A DNA stretch of 64,000 nucleotides from Methylophaga sp. (GCA_002696735.1 NZSL01000008.1:124001-188000); one strand, 5' to 3'. Counted from the first letter of the stretch, positions 27,033 to 38,197 are shown. Notes: generated by a model not told the origin, from the sequence alone. Program-made: numbers and translations.

Positions 27033-29045
27033 CTACTTAAGCATATCGCGAATATTGGATAAATGGGCTTTGCCACGCTCTTTTCGCTCTTCTGGATCGA
27101 CCTGTGTTTTTTCGGTCATCCAAATCAAGTCTTCTGGTGGTAATTCGCGAAGAAAACGACTCTCTTCACAATCCACCTTTTCGCCATAACGTTTGCGGGT
27201 GTTTGCCAGCGTCATTACCAGGCTGCGTTGTGCCCGGGTGATGCCAACATACGCCAGACGCCGTTCTTCTTCGATGGAATCCTCTTCAATACTGGTTCGA
27301 TGTGGCAGGATTTCTTCTTCCATACCGACAATGAATACATGTGGAAATTCCAGTCCTTTAGCAGCATGTAACGTCATCAGATGCACTGCATCGGACTGAT
27401 TTTCATCCGCCTGACGGTCCATGATATCCATCAACGTTAAACGTGCAGCAATATCACCTATGGATTTTTCTTCGGTGTCCTGATCAATCATTCGTTCGAT
27501 CCAACTAACCAGTTCATCGACATTTTCCATACGACGATTGGCTTTATTTGGATCGCCGCTGACTTCTTCCAGCCAGCCGCGGTAATTGATTTCCTCGATC
27601 ATATCTTTGATCGCGTCCAGCAGATTGCCACGAGCAGCGCGATCAGCAATATCAATCAGCCAGCGGGTAAAGACTTCCAGATTCTGCACTGATTTAGCTG
27701 GCAGGCTTTCCGCCAATCCCATTTCAAAACAGGCTCCGAACATACTGGTGTTACGTTTGGCGGCGTATTCACCAAGCGCCTGCAAGGTGGATGAACCGAT
27801 ACCACGACGTGGGGTATTAATGACCCGTAAAAACGCATTATCGTCATCCTGATTGGCCAGCAGTCGCAGATAGGCCATGATGTCTTTGACTTCGACTCGC
27901 GAGAAAAACGAGGTGCCACCGGTCAAAAAATACGGCACATTATGTTCGCGTAACACTTTTTCCAGCGAACGGGACTGATGATTACTGCGATACAAAATCG
28001 CATAATCCTTGAAACTCGCCTGGTGTTTGAGCTTGTGATATAGCAGCTCGGAAATGACTTTTTCCGATTCATGCTCGTCATCACGACAACCAATGATCCG
28101 AATGGCATCGCCCTCACCCATAGCGCTCCATAAGCGCTTTTCAAACACATGGGGGTTATGACTGATAAGTTTATTGGCAACTCGCAGGATACGGCCCATG
28201 GAACGATAATTCTGTTCCAGTTTAATCAGATTTAATCGGGGAAAGTCCGTTTGCAGTTGCACCAGATTTTCCGGGCGTGCGCCACGCCAGGAATAAACTG
28301 ATTGATCATCGTCCCCTACCACGGTGAGCTTTTCACGAATGCCAACCAATTGTTTGACCAGCTCGTACTGGCAGCCGTTGGTATCCTGATATTCATCCAC
28401 CAGCAGATAATGAATTTTCGCCTGCCATTTTTGCAACACATCACGGTGTTCACGAAACAGAATCACTGGCTTTAAAATCAGGTCATCAAAATCCACAGCG
28501 TTATAGGCCTGCAATGCCTGCACGTAACGTGGGTAAACCCTGGCAGCAAATTCCTCTTGAGCCCCATCAGCAATCTGGGCGGCTTGTTCGGGCAGAATCA
28601 GCTGGTTTTTCCAGTTTGAAATCAGATTTTGTACTTCCTGGGCATGATCGCTGTCAGCCGCAAAATCGCGTCCCATCAGATCGCGGAAAACTGCCAGTGA
28701 ATCCTGCGCATCAAAAATGGAAAAACCCGGACGATAGCCTAATGATTTGCCATCACGACGCAGGATATTCAATCCAAGCGTATGGAATGTGGAGACCATC
28801 AAACCACGTGCTGAGGCTTGTCGGGTAGACATCAGCTCCGCAACCCGCTCCTTCATCTCACGAGCGGCTTTGTTGGTAAAGGTAACGGCGGCGATATTGC
28901 TGGCTTTGATGCCGCACTGCTCGATCAGATAGGCAATCTTGCGGGTAATAACCCGCGTCTTGCCACTGCCGGCACCAGCTAACACTAACAACGGTCCATC
29001 GATGTAACGCACAGCTTCCCGCTGTTCCGGATTGAGATCTTTCAC
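27033..29045 (-). CDS. rep: ATP-dependent DNA helicase Rep
   Basis: A 670-residue superfamily 1 3'-5' helicase that helps restart and clear replication forks. Walker A is LAGAGSGKTRVI near residue 22; other motifs include VDEYQDTN, VGDDDQSVYSWRGA and LMTLHAAKGLEFPHVF. The length matches E. coli Rep (673) better than UvrD (720). The start is GTG at 29045, 6 nt after comM, with no clear ribosome site, so it is probably translationally coupled to comM. Confidence 0.93.
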   Translation of the reverse strand: MKDLNPEQREAVRYIDGPLLVLAGAGSGKTRVITRKIAYLIEQCGIKASNIAAVTFTNKAAREMKERVAELMSTRQASARGLMVSTFHTLGLNILRRDGKSLGYRPGFSIFDAQDSLAVFRDLMGRDFAADSDHAQEVQNLISNWKNQLILPEQAAQIADGAQEEFAARVYPRYVQALQAYNAVDFDDLILKPVILFREHRDVLQKWQAKIHYLLVDEYQDTNGCQYELVKQLVGIREKLTVVGDDDQSVYSWRGARPENLVQLQTDFPRLNLIKLEQNYRSMGRILRVANKLISHNPHVFEKRLWSAMGEGDAIRIIGCRDDEHESEKVISELLYHKLKHQASFKDYAILYRSNHQSRSLEKVLREHNVPYFLTGGTSFFSRVEVKDIMAYLRLLANQDDDNAFLRVINTPRRGIGSSTLQALGEYAAKRNTSMFGACFEMGLAESLPAKSVQNLEVFTRWLIDIADRAARGNLLDAIKDMIEEINYRGWLEEVSGDPNKANRRMENVDELVSWIERMIDQDTEEKSIGDIAARLTLMDIMDRQADENQSDAVHLMTLHAAKGLEFPHVFIVGMEEEILPHRTSIEEDSIEEERRLAYVGITRAQRSLVMTLANTRKRYGEKVDCEESRFLRELPPEDLIWMTEKTQVDPEERKERGKAHLSNIRDMLK

Positions 29046-29051
29046 TAAATA

Positions 29052-30554
29052 TTAATTCGCTGTGTCGAGGCGTCGATAGCCGATGGCTTCTGTTAAATGG
29101 ACTGTTTGAATGTCGGGTGAACCGGCCAAATCAGCAATGGTGCGGGCCACTTTTAAAATACGATGATAGGCACGGGCCGACAGACCAAAACGGCTGATGG
29201 CTTTTTCTACTAATTGAAAATCCTGATCTGACAAGGTGCAAAAAACCTCTAGTTCTTTATGTTGCAGGGACGCATTGGCTTTATTGGCACGCTCCAGTTG
29301 AATCTGTCGTGCCTGAATCACTCGCTGACGAACCACTTCACTGGATTCCGGCGGGACATCATCAGGCTGAGGTCGCAACAGTTTTTTATCCACTGCCGGC
29401 ACCTCCATCAACATATCAATGCGATCCAATAACGGGCCGGAGATCTTACCACGGTAGCGCCTGACTTGCTCTTCTGTGCAATGACATCTTGCCTGCCCCA
29501 GATAACCACAAGGACAGGGGTTCATTGCGGCAACCAATTGAAATTTAGAGGGAAATTCCGCTTGATTAGCGGCGCGGGAAATAGTTATTTTCCCAGATTC
29601 AATTGGCTCACGTAAAACTTCTAATACTTTACGATCAAACTCCGGTAACTCGTCAAGGAACAGCACACCTTGATGCGCCAGCGAAATCTCTCCCGGTTTA
29701 GGCTGGCTGCCTCCACCGACTAAGGCCACAGCAGAAGCGGTGTGATGTGGCGCCCGAAAAGGACGCTGCATCCAGTTTTCTACCTCAAATCCGGCAGACG
29801 ATATGGAATGAATAGTCGCCGTTTCAATCGCTTCCTGCTCAGTCATCGGCGGCAGAATTCCTGGAAGCCGACTAGCCAGCATAGTTTTTCCGGTTCCGGG
29901 CGGACCAGCAAAAAGTAGACTATGTGATCCAGCAGCTGCGATTTCCAATGCCCGTCTGGCAGATGCCTGACCACGTACATCTGCTAAGTCTGCATAATTA
30001 TTTTGAATATGTTTCTGTTGATTTATATTGGTCGATAAACGCAATTGATCATGCAAATGTGCACAGACTTCCAACAAGCTCTTAGCGGCAAAACTCTCAC
30101 CCTGTTCAGTCAGGGCCGCCTCTTCAGCATTCTCAAACGGCACCATTAATTGTCGGTTAGTCTCAGATGTGGCTAATGCAGTTGGTAACACACCGCGAAC
30201 ACCACGCAGTTCACCGGTAAGACCGAGTTCACCGATAAACTCCATACCACTTAACGATTGCACCGGAATTTGATTAGAAGCCGCCAGAATGCCCAAAGCA
30301 ATCGGCAAATCAAATCGCCCACCCTCTTTGGGCAAATCTGCAGGAGCCAGATTAATAGTGATACGTTGCTGAGGAAAAGTGAACTGAGAGTTAATCAACG
30401 CCGATCGAACGCGATCCTTGCTTTCCTTAACCGCTGTTTCCGCCATACCCACAATCGACAGACTGGGTAAACCATTAGAAAGATGCACTTCAACCGTCAC
30501 TGCCTGAGCATAAATACCGGTCAAAGCACGACTGTAAACCGTGGCAATACTCAT
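29052..30554 (-). CDS. comM: ComM/YifB family Mg-chelatase-like AAA+ ATPase (branch-migration helicase)
   Basis: A 500-residue protein. The N-terminal ChlI/Lon-protease-like domain covers about residues 20-170. The AAA+ core has Walker A FAGPPGTGKTMLASRLPG near residue 215 and Walker B GVLFLDELPEF. The segment NPCPCGYLGQARCHC carries four cysteines typical of the family, and the C-terminal domain contains LSARAYHRILKVARTIADL. ComM drives branch migration during natural transformation. It sits 6 nt upstream of rep. Confidence 0.94.
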   Translation of the reverse strand: MSIATVYSRALTGIYAQAVTVEVHLSNGLPSLSIVGMAETAVKESKDRVRSALINSQFTFPQQRITINLAPADLPKEGGRFDLPIALGILAASNQIPVQSLSGMEFIGELGLTGELRGVRGVLPTALATSETNRQLMVPFENAEEAALTEQGESFAAKSLLEVCAHLHDQLRLSTNINQQKHIQNNYADLADVRGQASARRALEIAAAGSHSLLFAGPPGTGKTMLASRLPGILPPMTEQEAIETATIHSISSAGFEVENWMQRPFRAPHHTASAVALVGGGSQPKPGEISLAHQGVLFLDELPEFDRKVLEVLREPIESGKITISRAANQAEFPSKFQLVAAMNPCPCGYLGQARCHCTEEQVRRYRGKISGPLLDRIDMLMEVPAVDKKLLRPQPDDVPPESSEVVRQRVIQARQIQLERANKANASLQHKELEVFCTLSDQDFQLVEKAISRFGLSARAYHRILKVARTIADLAGSPDIQTVHLTEAIGYRRLDTAN

Positions 30555-30664
30555 ATTCCTTCCCTGGAAAATTAGTGTAAGTCGATTCTAGACGATTAGC
30601 GCTATGTAATGAAGACCAATCCCGGCTTAATCAAACCTGGTTATCAGTTTCCTATATCAACAAT

Positions 30665-30702
30665 AAAAAAGAGGTCAGACATTGTTAAATGTCTGACCTC
30701 TT
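30665..30702 (-). terminator. Intrinsic terminator of the TonB receptor gene
   Basis: A perfect 15-bp stem, AAGAGGTCAGACATT (30669-30683 on plus) with AATGTCTGACCTCTT (30688-30702), has a 4-nt loop. On the minus strand it is followed by a run of T. It begins 16 nt after the receptor stop at 30718. Confidence 0.92.
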
Positions 30703-30717
30703 GATTAGCTAATGGAT

Positions 30718-32844
30718 TTACCAGTTATAGTTAACTGTAGCCAGGACTTCGCGGCCCGGATTGTAATAATTGGCCGTACCGGATCCCACTACGTGTTGCT
30801 CATCAAACAAGTTACGTACATAAACCGTTAAATCGGTATTTTGGTAAAACTCGTAACTGAATGAAGAATCAACCAATGTAGCTGAATCGCTCTTTGCTGA
30901 ATTCACTGCATCGAAGTAGTACGAGCCGGTATAACGAACGCCAAGGCCCAAACTCATATCCCGAGCAGGAAATGTGTAATGCCCCCAAACCGATGCCATT
31001 TGTTTTGGTGCAGATGTAAACTCATTGCCTTTAATAGAAGAGCCATCACGTAAGGTGCCGCTTACTACTTCTGTCTCCATGTAAGAATAAGCACCGGTTA
31101 AGCTGAAACTATCGCTTAATTCTACTTTGGCCTCTAAATCCAGCCCTTTTACTCTTGATTCACCAATAGTCTCCCGTTCAATCGATCCATTTTCTTGAAC
31201 AACAGCGATAGTGACATCGTCTTTGGTCAGATCATAGATAGCCATTGAGTAAAGCGCGTTAGAACCAGCAGGAGCAAATTTCAGACCCACTTCATATTGC
31301 TTACCACGCTCTGGTTTTACACCAATTGATGGAGGAGCAACCGATTCAACCATACTGATATAAGTGGAAACCTCGTCTGTAACTTTATAGGTTAGCGCGC
31401 CACGCAATGATGTTTCAGTTAAATTATCCGACTTTTCGAATCCGGTAATATCCGTACTTGAAAGATCCATGTGATCAGTACGAACTCCAGCCGTAACAAT
31501 AAAACGCTCAGCAAATGACAGGTTTTGTTGTAGGAAAATAGACTCCGTTGTGTAATCCTGATCATTTGCACTATATGGTGCTGGAAGACTCGATATACCG
31601 CTATAAACTGGATTGGCAATATTAATAGGTGCGACTACATTCGGGTCATAAATACTACTATCTTCGGTAGATGCATCACGATACTCAACACCAATGAGCG
31701 TACTTGTATCAAAGTGCTCAAAGCGAGCATCATATTGCACAATTGCGTTACCTATTAGCTCCTGAGCTTGGCTGTCTGTCCCAAAATAATCTCTGTTTGC
31801 ACCTGCGGCGCTTGAAGTGCCTGTCAAATAAGCATAACCAAAATCATCAGTTAAATCGCTATAGCGTAAATTAGCGCGAACAATAAAACCGTTATCAAAG
31901 TCATGGCTGAACATGCCGGTTATGCTGGTGCGTTCTACTTCCTGAGAATTGAAATCGGGTTCACCATAAAACTCATCGCGGTCATACTCCCTGTCTTTAG
32001 GATAACCACCACTGTTAGGCGTACTATCGCGATTCAGGTAATCCAATAATAATGTCGCAGAGGTGAAATCAGTTGGCTCCCAGGTAATGCCGCCCATAAA
32101 GAACTCATTATCGTCTTTGGAATAATCGTATTCGCGTTCACTGTCCTGAAATTTACCGGTAAAGCGGTAAGCGAGCGTTTTGTCTTCGTTTAAGGTGTCA
32201 CCGACATCAAGACCGACCTCTTTGCGGTCAAATGAACCATAACGGGCATAACCGCTGCCAAACTGCTCAAATTTTGGCGTTTTGCTGACAAAATTGACCG
32301 ATCCACCCGGATCAGCAGCCCCAAACAAGGTTGAGTTTGCACCGCGTAAGACTTCAACGCGCTCAAAGGCATAGGCATCTTCGCGCACCCCACGCATTGA
32401 ACCCAGTGTCATACCATCGCGATAAGTTGTGGCCTGAAAGCCGCGAATCTGGAAATAATCATTACGATCATCCGTACCGTAAAAATCCGTGATAATGCCA
32501 GGCGTGTACTGCAACACTTCTTCGGTGGTGCTGGCATGGCGTTGCTCAATTTCTTTTTCGGTAATCACTGAGACAGAAGCAGGTGTATCCAGAATACTGG
32601 TCGCTACTTTTCCACCCACCGAAATTTCCTGAGCGACGATTGAATTTGCATCATCGTCAGCCATGGCTTGAGTATTAACGATGATTGGGGCAAACCGATA
32701 GACTTCTTTATCGCTTTCTTCCTGTGCATTCACGCTAAGAGATACAGCGACTAATGGCGTACATAGAAGAAGAGCAGCAGTATGACGTTGGGACTTAGTG
32801 TTTAAAGCTTTTAACGGGATTTTTTTATTATCAATGCGAGACAT
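30718..32844 (-). CDS. TonB-dependent siderophore receptor
   Basis: A 708-residue outer-membrane receptor. A signal peptide ends near residue 40 (SVNAQ). The plug domain is about 75-185, with TPASVSVITEKEIEQR, YFQIRGFQATTYRDGM and RVEVLRGANSTLFGAADPGG. The barrel follows and ends NYNW, a typical terminal aromatic. No STN signalling domain is present, so it is a plain transporter unlike the receptor at 15.8 kb. It has its own Fur-type promoter upstream and a strong terminator downstream, hence a monocistronic iron-regulated gene. Confidence 0.95.
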   Translation of the reverse strand: MSRIDNKKIPLKALNTKSQRHTAALLLCTPLVAVSLSVNAQEESDKEVYRFAPIIVNTQAMADDDANSIVAQEISVGGKVATSILDTPASVSVITEKEIEQRHASTTEEVLQYTPGIITDFYGTDDRNDYFQIRGFQATTYRDGMTLGSMRGVREDAYAFERVEVLRGANSTLFGAADPGGSVNFVSKTPKFEQFGSGYARYGSFDRKEVGLDVGDTLNEDKTLAYRFTGKFQDSEREYDYSKDDNEFFMGGITWEPTDFTSATLLLDYLNRDSTPNSGGYPKDREYDRDEFYGEPDFNSQEVERTSITGMFSHDFDNGFIVRANLRYSDLTDDFGYAYLTGTSSAAGANRDYFGTDSQAQELIGNAIVQYDARFEHFDTSTLIGVEYRDASTEDSSIYDPNVVAPINIANPVYSGISSLPAPYSANDQDYTTESIFLQQNLSFAERFIVTAGVRTDHMDLSSTDITGFEKSDNLTETSLRGALTYKVTDEVSTYISMVESVAPPSIGVKPERGKQYEVGLKFAPAGSNALYSMAIYDLTKDDVTIAVVQENGSIERETIGESRVKGLDLEAKVELSDSFSLTGAYSYMETEVVSGTLRDGSSIKGNEFTSAPKQMASVWGHYTFPARDMSLGLGVRYTGSYYFDAVNSAKSDSATLVDSSFSYEFYQNTDLTVYVRNLFDEQHVVGSGTANYYNPGREVLATVNYNW

Positions 32845-32900
32845 TTATCTTCAACTTACTAACGAGGAGAGGAATCGCCGCATGTATAGCAACGATGAAT

Positions 32901-32964
32901 TGATAAATTATCAGCTAGTCAAAAATTACTGTCAATAATAATCTAAATAATATTCATTATTATC
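32901..32964 (-). promoter_or_regulatory. Fur-type promoter of the siderophore receptor gene
   Basis: On the minus strand TTGACA (32930-32935) and GATAAT (32907-32912) are separated by exactly 17 nt, a near-consensus promoter. The palindrome TGATAA-T-TTATCA (32901-32913) covers the -10 element and fits the core of a Fur site. A second Fur-like 19-mer (GATAAT AATGAA T ATTATT, 32946-32964) lies upstream of the -35. Two operators over one strong promoter suggest tight iron repression. Confidence 0.72.
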
Positions 32965-33073
32965 TACAAGTAAATAAAGTTTGTGACCTCAAGGGTCTGT
33001 TGATCATTCAAATGTGACTATGAAGATCAACAAATCCCTGGTTAAATTTAAAGAAAAGGTTTACGCGATTGTT

Positions 33074-34774
33074 TTATGAAACGTTAAACTGCCTAACCAT
33101 CGCCGTGAGTTTTTCACTTAACTTGGCAATTTCCTGGCTGGCTTTGGAGACTTGTTCTGAGCCTTCTGCAGTGCTTTCAGACACATGTTGAATGGTATGA
33201 ATATTTCGGTTGATATCGTTTACCACATGGCTTTGTTCTTCTGCTGCTGTGGTAATCGATAGATTCATTTCGGTGATGGCACGGACTGACTGTGTGATTG
33301 CCAGCAACGAACCTGTTGCTTCTGTGCCCTTGGCGACTAGTTGGGTAATACTCGACTGGTTTTGCTCCATGGACTGAACCGCATTATCTGAACCAGCCTG
33401 TAATGTTGAAATAAGCGATTCAATTTCCTGTGTAGATTGTTGTGTGCGTTGAGCAAGTGTACGAACTTCATCTGCCACGACTGCAAAACCACGTCCCTGA
33501 TCCCCTGCCCTGGCAGCTTCAATAGCAGCATTCAGTGCCAACAGGTTTGTTTGTTCGGCGATGTTTTTGATGACATCCAGAATAAGACCGATGTTTTCGC
33601 TATCCGTCTTCACTTTGGTAATCACGCCGGAGGAATCATTGATTTCAGAGGCTAATGCATTAATTGATGTCATGATTTGCTCAACGACATTTCTGCCTGC
33701 TTCAGAGTCAGCTTCACCTTTGCGGGCGGCATTTGATGCTTTCTCAGCATTTGCCGCCACTTCTTCTACCGTTGCCGTCATTTGATTGATAGCAGTAGCA
33801 ACCTGATCTGTTTCATTTTTCTGTTTAGCAATATTGGTATTGGTTGTTTCGCTGACTGACGAAGTTTCTTCCGCGGCGGTCGATAACTGCTCGGATGCAG
33901 AAGTAATCCCCACCACCAGCTCCTGAAGCTTTTCAACGAATGTATTAAACACGCCGCCCATCGCCCCGACTTCATCTTTGCTGGTGAAGGTCATTCTTCT
34001 GGTGAGATCGTTATCCTGTGCCATGGCGCTGAGGGTACTCATAACCTCTTTGATGGGCCGGACAATATTATTAATAATAATTTTTGAAATGAAGACACCA
34101 AGTAATAATGATGCTGCAGCGATGGCTATCAGGCTAAGGATGCTTGTTTTTTGTTTCTGCTCAACGTTACTGACCGCACGTTGTGAAATGTTATCAATAC
34201 TCGCCTTCATCGCAGCCAGAGTGACGAATAATTCCGCTTCAATCGTTTTTAGTTCTCGCTGTTCCTCTTCAGACAAATAACCACCGCCGGACATGCTGCC
34301 ACCCCGTTTGATGACATTGATCGCTGCATCTACATAAGCCTGATAGTTCTGTTGCTGTTGAACGATTGTTTCAATATTTTCCGACATGCTTGTCACATCC
34401 ACCAGCATTTCAGCTTGCAGGTTTGTGCTTTTGGCTTGTTCAAGAATACCGACGGTTTCAGCCAAGGTAAGCTGACTCTCTGTGGTTATATTTTCTATTT
34501 CTGCGAAATGGGTCTTGATGATACTTCTGGGCGCACCAGAGCGGGCATCCAGCAAAAGTGACTGCAAGGTAGCGGCTTTTTTGTACTGAAGTTCGCTGGT
34601 CTTGGCGACGCGTCTTTCAAGTGGAATAACCATCTCATTCATCACCGAAAATTCTTCTGAGATTTCTTGCATTTTTAAAATTGCAAAAGCCGCTATCAAT
34701 AGTTGGGTCAACCCAAGAACAATGACCACGGTGAAAATTTTCTTGCCAATCGGCAGGTTATTTATGAACTTCAT
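33074..34774 (-). CDS. Methyl-accepting chemotaxis protein
   Basis: A 566-residue transducer. Transmembrane helices lie at about residues 12-30 and 212-232. The periplasmic region of about 180 residues between them is helical, four-helix-bundle like, and a HAMP domain spans about 235-290. The signalling domain contains the highly conserved hairpin [20 protein letters not shown], then [16 protein letters not shown]. No CheR-docking pentapeptide is seen at the C-terminus (ends RQFNVS). The ligand is unknown. It stands alone, not in a che operon. Confidence 0.94.
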   Translation of the reverse strand: MKFINNLPIGKKIFTVVIVLGLTQLLIAAFAILKMQEISEEFSVMNEMVIPLERRVAKTSELQYKKAATLQSLLLDARSGAPRSIIKTHFAEIENITTESQLTLAETVGILEQAKSTNLQAEMLVDVTSMSENIETIVQQQQNYQAYVDAAINVIKRGGSMSGGGYLSEEEQRELKTIEAELFVTLAAMKASIDNISQRAVSNVEQKQKTSILSLIAIAAASLLLGVFISKIIINNIVRPIKEVMSTLSAMAQDNDLTRRMTFTSKDEVGAMGGVFNTFVEKLQELVVGITSASEQLSTAAEETSSVSETTNTNIAKQKNETDQVATAINQMTATVEEVAANAEKASNAARKGEADSEAGRNVVEQIMTSINALASEINDSSGVITKVKTDSENIGLILDVIKNIAEQTNLLALNAAIEAARAGDQGRGFAVVADEVRTLAQRTQQSTQEIESLISTLQAGSDNAVQSMEQNQSSITQLVAKGTEATGSLLAITQSVRAITEMNLSITTAAEEQSHVVNDINRNIHTIQHVSESTAEGSEQVSKASQEIAKLSEKLTAMVRQFNVS

Positions 34775-35137
34775 TGTTTATCCTGATAAGGGGATCGGTG
34801 ATGGCTTAAAGCGTTATGCCATATAACAAAAGATTATAACGGCACAGCTTCAGCAAACCTAGGAAATTTTCCCAAGTGAAAATTCTCAAAAGTGACAATA
34901 GCCAAACGTCATTTGAAGAAAATGAATATTCTTTTTCACAGTATTTTCACGTTTTATTTTTTAGGGTCTGTGGGAGTCGTTTTTCCAGACCGCGAATAAA
35001 TTGTTTTAAAAATAACGTTTCAGTCAATTTATAAAGCTTCGGTTTCGCATCCTTGGCAAAGCATTTTTGAACCAAAGGTAATCCATCAAATAATCGTCGT
35101 AGATTCACGGAAGACCTTAATCAAACACGGAGAAATC
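34775..35137. other. Intergenic region between divergent genes
   Basis: About 360 nt separating the divergently transcribed chemoreceptor and DUF481 genes. It must hold both promoters, but I found no convincing -35/-10 pair, operator or hairpin. A GGAG ribosome site precedes the ATG at 35138. Confidence 0.5.
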
Positions 35138-36301
35138 ATGCTTCAACGTCGATTGAGCACCGCTATATCCACCGTTCTTCTTTTCACTTCCACCAGCCTC
35201 GCAGCGGATCAGATATTGCTCGATGATGGCAGTATTCTTAAAGGTTCTATTAAACAGATTTCTGAAGGCAAAGTGGTTATGGATACTGCTTTTGCCGATG
35301 AAGTTACCGTTGATTTCAATCGAGTGACACAAATCAGTACAGATCAGAAGCATCTTATTGAACTTGATAGTAGTGATCGGGTTCTGGGCCAGCTGACTGT
35401 TAATGATAAGGGGCAACACCAGTTAACTGGTACAGCATTTGGTACAGTGGATATCGATCCAAAACGGATTAATACGCTGTGGGAAAAAGATGCTGTGCAA
35501 CCCCAGAATGCTCAACTGGAACAGCAATATCAGCAGGAAATTGAGCAAATCAAAACAGCTCAGGCAAAGGAAAAAGCCGCATTGGAAGAAACGTATACAG
35601 CCGAAGTGCAACAGCTCCGAGCGGAACGCGAAGCACTACTGGATCCATGGAGCGGTAATCTGGCATTTGGTATTCAGGGAGCCAGTGGTAATACTGATCG
35701 AATGTCCGTCACCGGTCGGGGTGAGCTTTTCCGAGAAACTGTGAATGAACGTTTAGGCATGTACCTGGAAGTCAATTATGCCAAGGAAGATGACGAACAA
35801 ACCGAGAACGAGAAACTGGCGGGTATCAAATTAGAACGTGATATCAGTGAAAACTATTTTGCCCGTGGCAGCGCCGATTTTGAGATTGATGATTTTGAAG
35901 AACTGGATTTACGGGCAATAGCCACCGCCAGTCTGGGTCGATTTTTTATTCAGGAACCGGATTTAGTCTTTAAAGGCTTTGCCGGTGTCGGTTATCGATT
36001 TGAAAGTTACTCTGATGGCACCACTGAAAAAGATCCAACGGGCGTTTTAGGTTATGAAACCAATTACAACCTCAATAGCCGAATGAATCTGTTTCACGAT
36101 TTAACTTACTACCCTTCGTTTAGCAGCCCCGGACAAAATTATCTGCTGGTCACTAATTTTGGCGCTGAATTGCCAATTACCAACGATGAAGCCTGGAAGC
36201 TACGCGCCAGCCTGAGAAGTCAGTACAACAGTCAACCAGCCGGCGATGCTGAAACGACTGATACCAATTATCGGCTGAATCTGGTTTACGATTGGGAGTA
36301 A
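35138..36301 (+). CDS. DUF481 family outer-membrane protein (YdiY-like)
   Basis: A 387-residue exported protein with a signal peptide ending near residue 22 (TSLAAD). Two short beta-rich repeats follow (LDDGSILKGSIKQISEGKVV at about 25-45 and VLGQLTVNDKGQHQLTG at about 85-101), then a coiled-coil stretch rich in Glu, Gln and Lys (about 115-165). The C-terminal DUF481 domain (about 170-387) has alternating beta-strand patterns and ends YDWE, consistent with a small beta-barrel. The function is unknown; E. coli YdiY is acid-induced. The segments KGSI and KVVMDTAF resemble PDZ/SH3-like adaptors seen in this family. Confidence 0.85.
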   Translation: MLQRRLSTAISTVLLFTSTSLAADQILLDDGSILKGSIKQISEGKVVMDTAFADEVTVDFNRVTQISTDQKHLIELDSSDRVLGQLTVNDKGQHQLTGTAFGTVDIDPKRINTLWEKDAVQPQNAQLEQQYQQEIEQIKTAQAKEKAALEETYTAEVQQLRAEREALLDPWSGNLAFGIQGASGNTDRMSVTGRGELFRETVNERLGMYLEVNYAKEDDEQTENEKLAGIKLERDISENYFARGSADFEIDDFEELDLRAIATASLGRFFIQEPDLVFKGFAGVGYRFESYSDGTTEKDPTGVLGYETNYNLNSRMNLFHDLTYYPSFSSPGQNYLLVTNFGAELPITNDEAWKLRASLRSQYNSQPAGDAETTDTNYRLNLVYDWE

Positions 36302-36308
36302 ACAGACC

Positions 36309-37184
36309 CTAGGGATTATCCTGTAGCAGATAATCGACAAACTCCGGCCGTTTCTGTTGAGCGGCCGGGTGTTGTCGCCAGACAAGTTGGATGGACTTTC
36401 TTAAAGCATTATCTTCAATCGGAATGGCGCATAAACTTCCATGCCTTACCTCATCGGCAACGGCAGAGGCAAATACCAGTGAGATACCCAGCCCCGCCCG
36501 AACTGCCTGTTTCACAGCCTCTGTGCTTCCTAGTTGCATTGTGACTTTGGGCATCTGCTGAAAATCCTGTAAATACGTTTTTAGCAATCGACCTGTTCCA
36601 CTCCCCGATTCACCGCCTATCAAATCCAGTCCGGCTAAAATTGATTTACTTATTGATGGCAGCTTTGCCAGCGGATGATCCGTGGGTGTAATCAACACCA
36701 AAGGTTCTATTTTCCAGGTTTGCGATTCAAACCCGGCTTTAGATGACCACCATTCCATCAGGGCAATATCGATTTCAGCGTTTTCCAGTTTGTCAGCAAC
36801 TGTAGGATTGTTATCAATCAGTAAGTCCAGCTTGTCTTCCTCCTGTGATTGATGGCGAAGGAAATCATGTAAATAAGGCTGCAATAGATAAATACCGATA
36901 TTGGAACTGGCACCCACTTTAAGCTTGGGTGACTTAATTGCCAGTAACGCTCTGTCCTGTAGACGTAACATGCTCTCAGCATAAGGCAACAACCTTAACG
37001 CATGTTCTGTCGGCTGGCAGCCACTACGTCCTCGCTGAATCAGTGACACCTTCAGCATTTCTTCCAGCTTTTGAATATGCTGTGTGATGGTAGGTTGAGC
37101 TAAACCCAATTGACTGGCCGCCGCCTGAAAACTGTGCTGCTCGATCACGGTTATCAGGCTTTTCAGCCAGATCAGGTTGAGCAT
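36309..37184 (-). CDS. ptxE: LysR-family transcriptional regulator of the phosphite operon (PtxE-like)
   Basis: A 291-residue LysR regulator. The N-terminal winged helix-turn-helix covers residues 1-60 ([20 protein letters not shown]), and the periplasmic-binding-like effector domain follows (about 90-290). It overlaps the ptxD-like gene by 13 nt and is the last gene of the five-gene operon. This matches the ptxABCDE order of Pseudomonas stutzeri, where PtxE is a LysR regulator. The effector is unknown, and any part it plays next to the Pho boxes is inference. Confidence 0.85.
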   Translation of the reverse strand: MLNLIWLKSLITVIEQHSFQAAASQLGLAQPTITQHIQKLEEMLKVSLIQRGRSGCQPTEHALRLLPYAESMLRLQDRALLAIKSPKLKVGASSNIGIYLLQPYLHDFLRHQSQEEDKLDLLIDNNPTVADKLENAEIDIALMEWWSSKAGFESQTWKIEPLVLITPTDHPLAKLPSISKSILAGLDLIGGESGSGTGRLLKTYLQDFQQMPKVTMQLGSTEAVKQAVRAGLGISLVFASAVADEVRHGSLCAIPIEDNALRKSIQLVWRQHPAAQQKRPEFVDYLLQDNP

Positions 37185-38188
37185 GACATTTCCTTTTTGT
37201 CAGATAACTGATTTGCTGGATCAAGTGGCCGTTCACCTCGTAATACGCTGAGAATGTTTTCAGCGGCACGTTGTTCAATGGCCAGTCGAACCTTGCTTAC
37301 AGCTGAACCGATATGTGAGGTGAATAGCGTCTTGGGATGCGTCAACAGCTCCTGATCGATTTCACCTGGTCGATCCGCTCTTGCCCAATCCTCCATTTCA
37401 AATACGTCACTGGCATACCCAGCCAGATGGCCCTTACTCAGCATGCGTAAAACGGCTGCTTCATCGACAACTGACCCACGACAAGGATTGACCAAAAACG
37501 CACCGGACTGCATCTGCTTTAAACGCGGTTCATTCACTAAATGCTGCGTTTGCGCGTTTAAAGGCAAGGCCATAATCACAATGTCAGCCTGTGCAAGCGC
37601 TTCATCCAGTGACACAAACTCCAGGTTTAATGCCACCTGTTTTTCAGCAGATAAAGGCTGCTGATCGGTATAAATTAATTTTGCATCCCAGCCAGACAGT
37701 CTTTGAGCAATCGCCTGACCAATCGCTCCCATGCCGATAATGGCAATGGTAGAGCCTTCAACGCCAAGCCCATAAAATTGTGGTCGCCAGCCTTTAAAAT
37801 AGCCGCTTCGCACATGTTCATCGGATGCCCGAATATGGCGGATCAGCCCGACCATCAGACCAATGGTCAATTCAGCCGTGGGAACGGTCAGTAAATCCGG
37901 CACAAAGGTCAGCCAGACATTGTTCGCCGTGCAGGCTTCCACATCAAAATTGTCATAGCCTTTTAATGCAGCACCGATTACTTTCAATTTAGGGCAGGCC
38001 TTTAGGAAATCTGCATCAACCCGATCCGGCATAAACACCATTAACGCATCAGCATCCGCTGCCAGCTGCATGGTGTCATGCCGTGAAAGACTGCAAGTCG
38101 TCTGATTGGTTATCACATCACAATGCGGTGCGAGCATTTCCAGCACTTCATCATGTACTTTATGGGTAATCACCAGTTTTGGTTTCAT
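37172..38188 (-). CDS. ptxD: Phosphite (phosphonate) dehydrogenase
   Basis: A 338-residue NAD-dependent D-2-hydroxyacid dehydrogenase-family enzyme that oxidises phosphite to phosphate. It aligns without gaps to P. stutzeri PtxD as I recall it: [14 protein letters not shown] (Lys76), [21 protein letters not shown] (nucleotide loop), [14 protein letters not shown] (Arg237), [14 protein letters not shown] (Glu266) and TSHIGSAV (His292). Residue 175, which sets NAD/NADP preference, is Asp here (Glu in P. stutzeri), still acidic and consistent with NAD. The ATG at 38188 is chosen over 38194 because AAGGA then has proper spacing. Confidence 0.95.
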   Translation of the reverse strand: MKPKLVITHKVHDEVLEMLAPHCDVITNQTTCSLSRHDTMQLAADADALMVFMPDRVDADFLKACPKLKVIGAALKGYDNFDVEACTANNVWLTFVPDLLTVPTAELTIGLMVGLIRHIRASDEHVRSGYFKGWRPQFYGLGVEGSTIAIIGMGAIGQAIAQRLSGWDAKLIYTDQQPLSAEKQVALNLEFVSLDEALAQADIVIMALPLNAQTQHLVNEPRLKQMQSGAFLVNPCRGSVVDEAAVLRMLSKGHLAGYASDVFEMEDWARADRPGEIDQELLTHPKTLFTSHIGSAVSKVRLAIEQRAAENILSVLRGERPLDPANQLSDKKEMSCST

Positions 38189-38197
38189 TGTCATCCT

